A stretch of DNA of 37,071 bases. Source: Streptomyces sp. 8L (lineage in GTDB: Bacteria; Actinomycetota; Actinomycetes; Streptomycetales; Streptomycetaceae). The stretch is from NCBI RefSeq assembly GCF_020176795.1, contig NZ_JAIUKE010000039.1:9192-46262 (forward strand), written 5' to 3'. Of this stretch, positions 1 to 7,275 are shown piece after piece; positions within the stretch are counted from its first letter, which is position 1, and each line of letters begins with the position of its first letter. The position numbers and the translations under genes were made by a program. A model generated the notes under the pieces. That model did no database searches. It was not told the origin of the DNA and was given only the letters and a program-made list of their open reading frames with translations.

Positions 1-105
1 CCCGGCCCGCCGGCGCCCCCCCCCCCCCGCCCGCCCGCGGGGGGGGCGCCCCCGGGGGGGGGCGCCGGCGCGGGGGGGGGGGGGGGGGGGGGCGGCCCCC
101 CCCCC
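1..105. other. Poly-G/C low-complexity tract, probable sequence artefact
   Basis: The first hundred bases consist almost only of long runs of C and G, quite unlike the coding or intergenic DNA that follows. The only similar stretch in the window lies at about 12757-12905, where it interrupts a PKS gene that should be continuous. I therefore read this tract as poor base calling or a filled contig end, not as a biological repeat. Confidence 0.6.
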
Positions 106-320
106 GCTTCCGCGGCCTTGGCGACCGCGTCGACGATCGCGTGGTGGGAGGCTTCTCCGGCGGGCGAGTAGAGCATGTCGGCGAAGGAACCGCCCGTGGC
201 AGAGCGGGCCGTCGACTTCGCGTCGTCCCAGCCACGGGCGGGGCGTCCGGTGACCAGACGACGGTGCCGTCGCCCTCTGCCAGGCACAGCGGAATCATCC
301 ACGGGCTCCGCGCGCGGACC
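106..320 (-). pseudogene. Possible remnant of an unidentified gene (frameshifted)
   Basis: Reading leftward, one frame gives a protein-like stretch ending in GDGTVVWSPDAPPVAG. A second frame then takes over near position 225 and gives WDDAKSTARSATGGSFADML, continuing towards the poly-G/C tract. Together they read like one protein with a single frameshift, whose C-terminus runs into the low-quality sequence. I cannot assign a family. Because GC-rich DNA is open in many frames, it may also be a chance reading. Confidence 0.2.
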
Positions 321-361
321 GCGGGCACTTGCCCGCCTCCGCCTTCCGCGGCACTGAGCGC

Positions 362-718
362 ATGGGCACACCGACCGACGAGGCATACAGCGAAGAACTG
401 TCCTACCTGGCCGCGTACGCGCACGACGACTGGCTGGGGTTCTCCGTGCTCGTGGGGTCGGTCGGAACGCTGCTCGGCAAAGGGCACACCGCGCGGGAGC
501 AGACGCGGCTGCTCCCGCGGATCGTCGGCGATCTGCTGGCCCGGGGCGCGGCGGCGGGCGATCTCACCGACGATCTCGATCAGCCCTTCGAGGCATGGGG
601 CACCGGCACGGTCGAGACGGTCTCCCGGATCGCAGGGGCCATCGACGGACTCGGCCGGCTGCCCGAGTCCGGGGACGTCTGCTGGTTCACCGTCCCGAAC
701 CCGCCCCCTCGGCCTTGA
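362..718 (+). CDS. Small hypothetical protein (118 aa)
   Basis: This plus-strand frame encodes 118 residues from an ATG at 362. A longer in-frame ATG start at 329 adds only 11 residues, which look non-coding. The protein is acidic, with a hydrophobic patch near the middle (LGFSVLVGSVGTLLG) followed by a region likely to be helical. Codon third positions are mostly G or C, as in genuine genes of this genome. There is no signal peptide and I recognise no domain. No strong ribosome-binding site precedes either start. It stands alone among gene remnants, so it could itself be a leftover. Coding status is likely but function is unknown. Confidence 0.4.
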   Translation: MGTPTDEAYSEELSYLAAYAHDDWLGFSVLVGSVGTLLGKGHTAREQTRLLPRIVGDLLARGAAAGDLTDDLDQPFEAWGTGTVETVSRIAGAIDGLGRLPESGDVCWFTVPNPPPRP

Positions 719-823
719 CTCTCGGACTGGACCGCGGCCGGCGCCGGTCACCCCAACCGCCGCCGGCGCCCCTGGCCGTGCATCGAAAGGGGTTCCGTGG
801 CGCGACGTGCCCGTCCCACGTGA

Positions 824-1200
824 TCAGGCCGCCGCGGGGCCGCTCCAGCCGGTACCGGCGGCCCACCGTTCGGCCGCAGCCATCAACACCTGCGTGGCGG
901 GCGCCTTTATCTGCCCATAGTCTGACAGATCCGGCACGCTCACCGCCAGCCGCTGCTTGAACGCGCCCCACGCCCGACGGGCATCCTCGTCCGCACGCAG
1001 ATAGTCCCGAAACAGCAGGGCAAAGCGGGCATTGGCTGCGGCGGCCTCCCGCAGGTGGACGTTGCACGGCCTTGCGCCGACCGGCGGCGCGAACACGAGT
1101 TTGTGACACCGCTGCCCACCGGAGACTTCGACGTGGTTCCACGGCTCCGGGCGGCACCGGAAGCCGAACACCGCAAGCAGTGTTACGTCCCGGACCTCGT
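824..1200 (-). pseudogene. GrpB-family (UPF0157) protein, 5'-truncated remnant
   Basis: The open frame that closes at 824 encodes the C-terminal part of a GrpB/UPF0157-type protein. Visible family features are the CNVHLREA strand, the ARFALLFRDYLRADEDARRAW helix region and a C-terminal segment containing DYGQIKAPATQVL. The family is related to nucleotidyltransferases, and its physiological role is poorly defined. The usual N-terminal half, with its GSTxVPGL-type motif, is missing. The resemblance stops at about 1200, exactly where an oppositely oriented transposase remnant begins, so one breakpoint truncated both. Upstream in-frame methionines at up to 1282 belong to the transposase's antisense strand and are not real starts. 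This is almost certainly non-functional. Confidence 0.6.
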
Positions 1201-1703
1201 CGATCCCCGTGCTCGACAAGCTCCGCGTCCCTCTCCCGGCCGGCCGTCCCCGCACCCGGCCCGACGCAGTCGCCGGCGACAAGGCGTACTCCTCCCGAGG
1301 TAACCGCGCCTACCTGCGAAGACGCAACATCAAGGCGGTCATCCCGGAGAAGAAGGACCAGGCCGCCAACCGGAAGAAGAAGAAGGTCCGCCGGGGCGGC
1401 CCGCCTGTCACCCACGACGTCGAGCTCTACAAGGACCGCAACACCGTCGAGCGCCTGATCAACAGGCTCAAGGCATGGCGTGGCATCGCCACCCGCTTCG
1501 ACAAGACCCCCGAGAGCCACCTCGCCGGACTCCACCTCCGTGCCTCCATGATCTGGATCAACGACCTCACGAGGCCACTCATTGATCACGACTCAATACA
1601 CGCCCTAGTTGCCGCTGGCATCTTGACGGCCCTCTTCGTCCACACCGAGGAGGTGGACCGCGCCATGGCGGCCCGCGTCGTGCTCACCTCTCCCGAATAC
1701 TGA
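1188..1703 (+). pseudogene. IS5-family transposase, 3' remnant
   Basis: The frame reads PVLDKLRVPLPAGRPRTRPD, then GDKAYSSRGNRAYLRRRNIK, and later NTVERLINRLKAWRGIATRF and HLRASMIWINDL. This is the typical C-terminal half of the actinobacterial IS5-type DDE transposases. The second catalytic Asp (in GDKAY) and the catalytic Glu (in NTVERLIN) are present. The N-terminal half with the first Asp is absent, so it cannot transpose. The usual protein end is near MIWINDL (about 1560). The frame runs on to 1703 with unrelated residues, suggesting that the 3' end and right terminal repeat were also replaced. It meets the GrpB remnant head to head at about 1200. No inverted repeats could be identified. 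Confidence 0.75.
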
Positions 1704-2230
1704 GCCCCCGGCTCCCGACGAAGGGCCCTTCCATCGGCGCCTGTTCCCTTCGTTCGCCGGGCCGTGCGACAGGCCGCATCAGGACCACGATCCCGCAGGG
1801 CATCGGCTGGAAGCCAAGCGCTCGACAACCGGCGTCGGTGTCTTGGCAGAGGAGAGGCCGACGAACCGTACTGCCGTATGGAGCCGAAGGCGCCCGTGAG
1901 TCGTCGGAGGCCCCTGAGACATTTCTGGGACTTCCAGCCCTATCAACCGGCACGAGCGTGAAAGAACCGAAGGACCATTCGCGCAGGTCAGCGAACATTG
2001 CGCGGCCATCACAGCAGGTCACGGCATTCGCTGGTCTCTTCCGCGACATCTGACACGCCATGCAGCGCAAGAGGATCAGCTCCTCGCGGGCGCTGCCTCG
2101 AAGGTTCAAACAGCCGTCTGACTCTGCCGTCACCCCAGGAATATCGAAAGTTGTTGCCACACACCGCCCCGGAGGGGACGTTCGGCCAGCCTCCGGCCTG
2201 CGGAGAACAGGACCTGACGACCCATCGGTT
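1704..2230. other. Intergenic stretch without a supported gene
   Basis: No frame on either strand shows a recognisable domain, a convincing ribosome-binding site or consistent codon bias. Open frames exist on the minus strand (for example 1684-2241), but their composition is rich in Cys, Arg and Ser, as expected for shadow frames. I see no RNA gene and no clear terminator hairpin followed by a T-run. Confidence 0.5.
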
Positions 2231-2231
2231 A

Positions 2232-2286
2232 TCAAGATCAACGAGCGTCAAGATACCTCTGGGAGCGTCATTTTAGCGTCAAGATA
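2232..2286. repeat. Cluster of short direct repeats (AGCGTCAAGATA, TCAAGAT)
   Basis: The 12-mer AGCGTCAAGATA occurs at 2244-2255 and 2275-2286, with a partial copy AGCGTCA at 2264-2270. TCAAGAT is found three times, at 2232-2238, 2248-2254 and 2279-2285. Spaced short repeats like this can be binding sites for a regulator; TCAAGATA half-sites resemble those of actinobacterial MarR-type proteins. No intact gene lies close by on either side, so they may be leftovers of a promoter whose gene has been lost. Confidence 0.35.
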
Positions 2287-2296
2287 TCGCCCGTAA

Positions 2297-2332
2297 CGCA
2301 CATGGCGCACATGGCGCACATCATGCGCACCC
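2297..2332. repeat. Short tandem repeat (CATGGCGCA units)
   Basis: Two exact tandem 9-mers, CATGGCGCA, lie at 2301-2318. They are preceded by a partial unit (CGCA at 2297-2300) and followed by a degenerate one (CATCATGCGCA). It is a small slippage-type repeat in non-coding DNA immediately beyond the stop codon of the methyltransferase remnant. Confidence 0.4.
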
Positions 2333-2333
2333 G

Positions 2334-2411
2334 CTAAAGCAGCAGGTCAGTGGCCTTTGTGACAGGTTCGAGGATCGCGATGCACTCCACATGGTGGGTC
2401 ATCGGAAAGAT
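2334..2411 (-). pseudogene. C-terminal remnant of a TrmA/RumA-type RNA methyltransferase
   Basis: Reading leftward, the frame gives AGIFPMTHHVECIAILEP and ends at a TAG at 2334-2336. FPxTHHVEC is the characteristic C-terminal motif of the TrmA/RumA (RlmC/RlmD) family of SAM-dependent uracil-5 RNA methyltransferases. An in-frame stop lies only a few codons upstream, and no more of the enzyme is found, so only about the last 25 residues survive. It overlaps the start of the DNA carrying the short-chain dehydrogenase remnant on the other strand. The call rests on one short motif. Confidence 0.45.
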
Positions 2412-2525
2412 GCCGGCCGGGACAAGTCACGAAAAAGACCAGGTCAGAGGCAGTATATCCGCTCTCTGTCCGGGCGTGCGAAGGCCCAGAGCGTCAAACG
2501 ACCGTCACGACCGACGATCCGTCGG

Positions 2526-2891
2526 ATGCGGCATGGCAGTATCGTCAACGTCTCGTCCACCGCCGGGATTACGGGTGATGCCGATATCGTCGCCTGTACC
2601 GCGACGAAGTGGGCAGTTCGCGGACTGGCCAGGTCACTCGCGAATGAGGTGCCGCTTCCAGCGGCATCCGGGTCAACTGCCTCATCCCGGGCTTGATCGA
2701 CACTGCCATTGGCCGCGGCCAACGGCTCTGCGACCAATGAGTCGATCCTTGCGCGGACCTTCCTCAAGCGTATGGGGCGATCGGACGAGGCTGCACCGAC
2801 GACGCTGTTCCTCGCGTCCGACTACGCGTCCTACATCACTGGCACCGAGTTGGTCGTCGACGGCGGCCTGCCCGTACGAGATCGGTCGGCA
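2526..2891 (+). pseudogene. Short-chain dehydrogenase/reductase (SDR) remnant, frameshifted
   Basis: Three pieces of a classical SDR can be read in order. The first is GSIVNVSSTAGITG, then CTATKWAVRGLARSLANEV (to about 2651). The second, in another frame from 2663, is GIRVNCLIPGLIDTAIGRG. The third, back in the first frame, is MGRSDEAAPTTLFLASDYAS and ITGTELVVDGG. At least two frameshifts (near 2655 and 2700) and the loss of the N-terminal NAD(P)-binding Rossmann strand make it inactive. In addition, the catalytic Tyr of the YxxxK motif has become Cys (TGT at 2595-2597), while the Lys and the active-site Ser remain. Function before decay was probably a general ketone/alcohol oxidoreduction. 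Confidence 0.75.
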
Positions 2892-2989
2892 GAGCGAAGG
2901 GCCTTGCCACGCATGTGTGACATCTGCGTCTGTTGCCCGTCTGGGTCGCCGTGTGACATTCTGCCGGCCGCCGGTCATGATGCTCACCC

Positions 2990-3225
2990 CGACGCACATC
3001 GCCCGCCCCAGGTGTTGGTCCAGGAATCGCTCCCAGGCTGCCTTGTGCGCAGTACAGCTTGCCGCCGTGCACGGCCGCGCCAGGCGGCAGGGCAGTGCGT
3101 ACGCCCTGAAAGCCGCTGCCGACATTATTGTCGTAACCGGCCCAGAACAGTGCGTTAGTGGTTGCGTCAGAGTAGAGGATGCCAAGGGTGCCGTTGTAGG
3201 AGATGCCGACAGGCGGAGCGGCGAT
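2990..3225 (-). pseudogene. Possible lectin-like or beta-propeller fragment
   Basis: A leftward frame beginning after a stop near 3226 reads DIAAPPVGISYNGTLGILYS, then TTNALFWAGYDNNVGSGFQG, then AVHGGKLYC. The pattern of small aromatic strands (NGTLGILYSD, NALFWAGYD, GGKLYC) resembles repeats of secreted beta-propeller or lectin-type proteins of streptomycetes. No start, signal peptide or continuation could be found, and the frame dissolves into unrelated Arg-rich sequence below about 2990. If real, it is a short internal piece of a lost gene. Confidence 0.25.
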
Positions 3226-3479
3226 GTCGCGCTGGCACGATCAAGGGCAGCGCGCCCGCCACCACCAGCCGCGGGTTGGCCGGCCGTGCTCCCCCGCGAC
3301 ATCGCGAGGAGCCCCGCGGAGCGGGCCAGGCGGGCTACGGAGCCGCGCTGCCGCCCGGGACGTCTCGACACATGCGGAGTAAGGAGCGGCGGGCCTGTAT
3401 CGAGTGATGATCAATCGATGGTCCGAGTGCGGTGCTTGATTTCCATCGAGGCACGCAGACAGGCTGGCGAGGTGGGGAG

Positions 3480-4021
3480 ATGAGGCCGCTGGCCGGCCCG
3501 AGGGGCACCAGCAGGAGCAGGAGCAGCGGCGTGGACGGCCGCGTGACGAAGAACAGCAATGCCCCGAGCCCACCATCTGGACGAGCTGGCCCATCACCAT
3601 CGGCGGCCTTGGCCCGAAGCGGCGGGACAGCCGTGGCCCCGTCAGGACACGGAGATGAACACCGCCATCGGCACGAACACGAGACCGGTGACGAGCACGG
3701 ACTTCCCGAGGATCTGCCGGAAGTACAGGTTCAGCACGAACACCATGCCGTAGAAGGCCATGTTGATGGTCAGCCCGTAGCAGTCGTCAGCGAGCCGGAC
3801 CGCGACCGGAAGAGGCTCAGCGGCACCACCGGGTGCCGGGCCCGGCACTCCACGTACAGGAACGTGGCGGCCGCGACCAGGAACAGCAGCAGCCGTAACG
3901 CTATGGGCAGGGGCCGCGCCAGGCCGCCCTTGCCAGCCTCCGTCACTGCGAACACGAGGAGCACGAGCGCGGCCGGCGGCGTGAGCTGGCCCGTCAGGGA
4001 TTCAGATGGGACCTGACATTG
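3480..4021 (-). pseudogene. MFS drug exporter (DHA2/EmrB type) remnant, multiple frameshifts
   Basis: Four consecutive pieces read as the middle and late part of a 14-helix MFS exporter. Positions 4021 to about 3780 give PPAALVLLVFAVTEAGKGGL and later ECRARHPVVPLSLFRSRS. Then LTINMAFYGMVFVLNLYFRQ and LVFVPMAVFISV follow in a second frame. LTGPRLSRRFGPRPPMVMGQ comes in a third, and LLFFVTRPSTPLLLLLLVPL in a fourth. Frame changes lie near 3780, 3647 and 3558. The hydrophobic helices and the VPLSLFRSR loop are typical of actinobacterial QacA/EmrB-like pumps. Both the N-terminal helices and the C-terminus are gone. It lies just downstream of the dehydrogenase gene and in the same orientation, so it may once have been the cluster's export gene. 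Confidence 0.75.
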
Positions 4022-4095
4022 GGCCACTCCGACCGGCCGACATCACACCACTCGTCCGCACAATTACCAAATCATGGATCCGAAAAGGCCGACCG

Positions 4096-5784
4096 TCAGC
4101 CGTGGTTGAAGAAGCCGGCGCCGACCTTGCGGCCCAGCCGGCCCAGTTTGGTCAGCTCGGTGAGCATGGTGGTCGGCTTCACGTCCGGATCGTGGTTGAC
4201 CCCGTGCAACCGCTGCTGGATGGCCTCGCTGACGTCCAGTCCGATCACGTCCATCAGCGCGAACGGTCCCAGCGGCCAACCAAGGCCGCTCTCCACCGCG
4301 CAGTCGATGTCCTCGATGGTCGCAGCCCCGCTCTCGACCAGCAGCACGGCGTCGTTGAGGTACGGGAACAGCAGGTAGTTCACGATGAAGCCGGCCCGGT
4401 CGGAGCAGTCGACCGTGGTCTTGCCCAACGTCCGGGCCAACAGGTGCGCGGTGGCCAGCACATCGTCATCGGTGAACTCGGTGCGGCATACCTCGACCAG
4501 GCCCATCGCCGGCGCGGGGTTGAAGAAGTGCATGCCCACCACGTCGCCGCGCCGCGCGGTGGCCTCGGCGCAGCCGGTGACCGACAGGCTGGAGGTGGTG
4601 GTGGTCAGGATCGCGCCCGGACGGCACACCTGGTCGAGCTTGCCGAAGATCTCCGCCTTGACGTCGTCGTCCTCGGCCACGGCCTCCATCACCACGTCCC
4701 GGTCGCCTAGATCCGTGAACGTCGACGACGGGCACAACCGGGCCAGCGCGGCGCGCCGCTGGTCCGGAACGATCTGGCCACGGCGCACGGCACGGGCCAT
4801 GGCGGCGTCGATCGCCTCTATCGCGACCTCGGCCTTCTCATGGGAGCGGGCCAGCAGGATCGTGTCCAGGCCGCCGAGCGCCGCCACCTGCGCGATGCCA
4901 CGCGCCATGGTGCCCGAGCCGACCAGGGCGACCTTGCCGATCTGCCGTGGCTCGGCCTCGCCAGCCAGCCTCGAGCCCTGGGCGGAGATCACGGCACCGG
5001 ACGGCTCGTACTCGTACACGCCCTTGCCGACCTTGCGGCCCAACTCCTGACGCCGCACCATCGCGGTCAGCAACGGGACGGGCGTGTGCGCGGCCCGGCC
5101 GGTACGCCGGTACAGGTCGGCCAGTTCGCGCTCGACGACGTCCAGGCCGATGCGGTCCAGCAGGGTCAGCGGGCCGGCCGGCAGGCCGCACCCCAGTCGC
5201 ATCGCCGTGTCGATGTCCTCACGGGTGGCGTAGCCGGCCTCGTACAGCGCGAACGAGCGGTTCAGGTACGTCAGCAGCAGATCACGAGCGTGCTGGCGGG
5301 CAGGGCCAAAAGTCCGCTCCTCCAACGCGAGCCGGTTCAGCAGAGTCTTGAGCGTGCCGACGGTGTCCTTGTCGGACATGGTGGTCGACACCACCTCGAA
5401 GCCGCTGCCGGCCACCGGCGGCGTCAGGAATCGCAGGCCCACCAACCTGGTCGGCCGGCCGGACGCCGTCGCCAGCGCGGACAGCGACAACGACGCCGTG
5501 GTCGAGACCACGACCACGTCCGTCGCACAGACCGAGGCGACGGCGCGCAGCGCCGCTCCCTTGACCTCCGCGTCCTCGGTCACGGCCTCGATCACCACGT
5601 AGCAGGCCGACAGCGCGCCGATCTCCGTCGTCGCCGGCACCGACCGGTCCTGCGCGCGGTGCACCGCGGCCGCGTCGGCGTCGACGGCGACGACCGAGAT
5701 GCCGGCCGCGGTGAGCAGTTCGGCGAAGGCAAGACCGAGCGAACCGAGTCCGACCACGCCGACGGTGACATTGGTTTCAGTCAT
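4096..5784 (-). CDS. Tandem 3-hydroxyacyl-CoA dehydrogenase (3-hydroxybutyryl-CoA dehydrogenase-like), 562 aa
   Basis: The likely reaction is NAD(P)H-dependent reduction of acetoacetyl-CoA to 3-hydroxybutyryl-CoA, the first step towards ethylmalonyl-CoA. The protein is two head-to-tail copies of the family fold, about twice the usual 280-290 residues. The N-half has the nucleotide motif GLGSLG (12-17) and a C-domain ending at about residue 260. The C-half has GSGTMARG (289-296), the active-site segment MHFFNPAP with catalytic His419, and the C-domain FIVNYLLFPYLNDA. In the N-half the equivalent segment is LRFLTPPV, with Arg118 in place of His and Thr in place of Asn, so that copy is probably not catalytic. 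The ATG at 5784 is chosen because AAGGGG precedes it and it follows the ccr stop by 11 bases. A longer in-frame reading upstream is the antisense of ccr. It is co-transcribed with ccr, which supports its role in extender supply. Confidence 0.9.
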   Translation of the reverse strand: MTETNVTVGVVGLGSLGLAFAELLTAAGISVVAVDADAAAVHRAQDRSVPATTEIGALSACYVVIEAVTEDAEVKGAALRAVASVCATDVVVVSTTASLSLSALATASGRPTRLVGLRFLTPPVAGSGFEVVSTTMSDKDTVGTLKTLLNRLALEERTFGPARQHARDLLLTYLNRSFALYEAGYATREDIDTAMRLGCGLPAGPLTLLDRIGLDVVERELADLYRRTGRAAHTPVPLLTAMVRRQELGRKVGKGVYEYEPSGAVISAQGSRLAGEAEPRQIGKVALVGSGTMARGIAQVAALGGLDTILLARSHEKAEVAIEAIDAAMARAVRRGQIVPDQRRAALARLCPSSTFTDLGDRDVVMEAVAEDDDVKAEIFGKLDQVCRPGAILTTTTSSLSVTGCAEATARRGDVVGMHFFNPAPAMGLVEVCRTEFTDDDVLATAHLLARTLGKTTVDCSDRAGFIVNYLLFPYLNDAVLLVESGAATIEDIDCAVESGLGWPLGPFALMDVIGLDVSEAIQQRLHGVNHDPDVKPTTMLTELTKLGRLGRKVGAGFFNHG

Positions 5785-5795
5785 GGGAATCCCCT

Positions 5796-7139
5796 TCAGG
5801 GATGGGCAGTGCGGAACCGGGTGAGCTGCGGAAGAAGACGCTCGCGCATATCCCTGTCCTGGACGCCCTGGTCCGGGCCGGGAGCCAGGCACAGCACGCC
5901 GACCTTGCCGTCGTGCCGGTTGGCGTGCACCTTGCTGACGGCCTGGCCGACGTCGTTCAGCGCGTACACAGTGGACAGCGTCGGGTGCACCATGCCTCTC
6001 GCGATCAGCCGGTTGGCCTCCCACGCCTCGCGATAGTTTGCGAAGTGCGTGCCGACGATGCGCTTGAGCCGCATCCACAGGTGCCGGTTGTCGTAGGTGT
6101 GCTCGTAGCCCGAGGTCGACGCACAGGTCACGATGGTGCCGCCGCGCCGCGCCGCGTAGACGCTGGCGCCGAAGGTCTCCCGCCCCGGATGCTCGAACAC
6201 GATATCGGGATCCTCGCCGCCGGTCAGCTCACGCACCATGCCCCCGAACCGCTTCCACTCCCGGGGGTTCTGGGTGTGCTCGTCGGACCAGAACCGCAGG
6301 TCCGCCGACGACCGGTCGATGACCAGCTCGGCGCCCATGGATCGGACCAGTTCGGCCTTGCGTGGGCTGGAGACCACGCAGACCGGGATGCCGCCACCGT
6401 TGAGCACCAGCTGGGTGGCGTAGGAGCCCAGGCCGCCGGCCGCGCCCCAGATCAGCACCACGTCGCCCTGCTTCATGTCCGCGCCGTTGCGGGAGACCAG
6501 CTGCCGGTAGGCCGTGGAGTGCACCAGGCCCGAACAGGCGGCCTCCTCCCAGGTCAGATGCTTTGGCTTGGGCATCAGCTGGTTGGCCTTGACGAGGGCC
6601 AGCTCGCCCAGGCCGCCGTAGTTGGTCTCGAAACCCCAGATCCGCTGCTCCGGATCGAGCATCGAGTCGTCGTGCCCGTCCGGAGCGGTCAGTTCCACGT
6701 TCAGGCAGTGGGCGACGACCCGGTCACCCGGTTTGACCGTGCGGACCGCGGCGCCGGTGCGCAGCACCACGCCGCTCAGGTCGGACCCCACCACGTGGAA
6801 CGGCTGGTCGTGCTTGGTCGCGCCGGGCACGGTCTTGGCGTACCGCTGCAGGAAACCGAAGGTCGGCACCGGTTCGAAGATCGACGTCCAGACCGTGTTG
6901 TAGTTGACGCTACTGGCCATCACGGCGACCAGGACCTCGTCCGGCCCGATCTCGGGCGTAGCCACCTGCTGGATGTGCAGCGCCTTGGCCGGGGTCTTGT
7001 CCCGCGTGGCCATGCCGTCGAACATCTCCGACTCGGCCGCCAGCACCACGGCGCCCCGGTAGCTCTCCGGCACCGACAGCGCGCCGATGTCCTCGGACGA
7101 GGCATCCTCGGAAAGTATTGCTTCGACTATGTTCCTCAC
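5796..7139 (-). CDS. ccr: Crotonyl-CoA carboxylase/reductase (ethylmalonyl-CoA supply)
   Basis: This 447-residue cytosolic MDR enzyme reductively carboxylates crotonyl-CoA with NADPH and CO2 to ethylmalonyl-CoA. Visible features are the NYNTVW segment near residue 80, the NADPH-binding motif WGAAGGLGSYATQL (231-244), EHPGRETFGASV and GTHFANY. Asn81, Phe170, Glu171 and His365 fall at exactly the positions reported for the CO2 pocket of the Kitasatospora setae enzyme, so carboxylation rather than simple reduction is expected. The same match supports the GTG start at 7139, preceded by GAGGAAG at good spacing. It overlaps nothing, ends 11 bases before the dehydrogenase start, and is preceded by a 136-base gap that could hold a promoter, though I see no clear -35/-10 pair. 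Two AT domains in the PKS carry ethylmalonyl-type motifs, giving this gene an obvious client. Confidence 0.96.
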   Translation of the reverse strand: MRNIVEAILSEDASSEDIGALSVPESYRGAVVLAAESEMFDGMATRDKTPAKALHIQQVATPEIGPDEVLVAVMASSVNYNTVWTSIFEPVPTFGFLQRYAKTVPGATKHDQPFHVVGSDLSGVVLRTGAAVRTVKPGDRVVAHCLNVELTAPDGHDDSMLDPEQRIWGFETNYGGLGELALVKANQLMPKPKHLTWEEAACSGLVHSTAYRQLVSRNGADMKQGDVVLIWGAAGGLGSYATQLVLNGGGIPVCVVSSPRKAELVRSMGAELVIDRSSADLRFWSDEHTQNPREWKRFGGMVRELTGGEDPDIVFEHPGRETFGASVYAARRGGTIVTCASTSGYEHTYDNRHLWMRLKRIVGTHFANYREAWEANRLIARGMVHPTLSTVYALNDVGQAVSKVHANRHDGKVGVLCLAPGPDQGVQDRDMRERLLPQLTRFRTAHP

Positions 7140-7275
7140 AGTGCTTCCTCACGGGAAATCAAGACCGACCGCGGCAAGTCGCGCGGACCGTCGCAAGCTG
7201 TACCCGACCGTTGTCGCCGACAGGCGGCGGCTCGAACCGTCAGTGGAGATGCGGAGCCGTTTCGTGGCAACGGGT

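Noticed and set aside
1684..2241. Minus-strand 185-codon open frame in the gap after the transposase
   Set aside because: No family resemblance, odd composition, and it overlaps equally long alternative frames; not supported as a gene.
2350..3483. Long plus-strand open frame of 377 codons
   Set aside because: Only short pieces match the SDR remnant; the rest is Arg/Pro/Ser-rich shadow translation with no domain.
4022..4095. Transcription terminator downstream of the dehydrogenase gene
   Set aside because: No convincing stem-loop with a T-run could be found in the 75 bases after the stop codon.
5785..6078. Longer N-terminus for the tandem dehydrogenase (in-frame start at 6078)
   Set aside because: The extra residues are the ccr coding sequence read in another frame; the ATG at 5784 has a good ribosome-binding site and starts right at the Rossmann strand.
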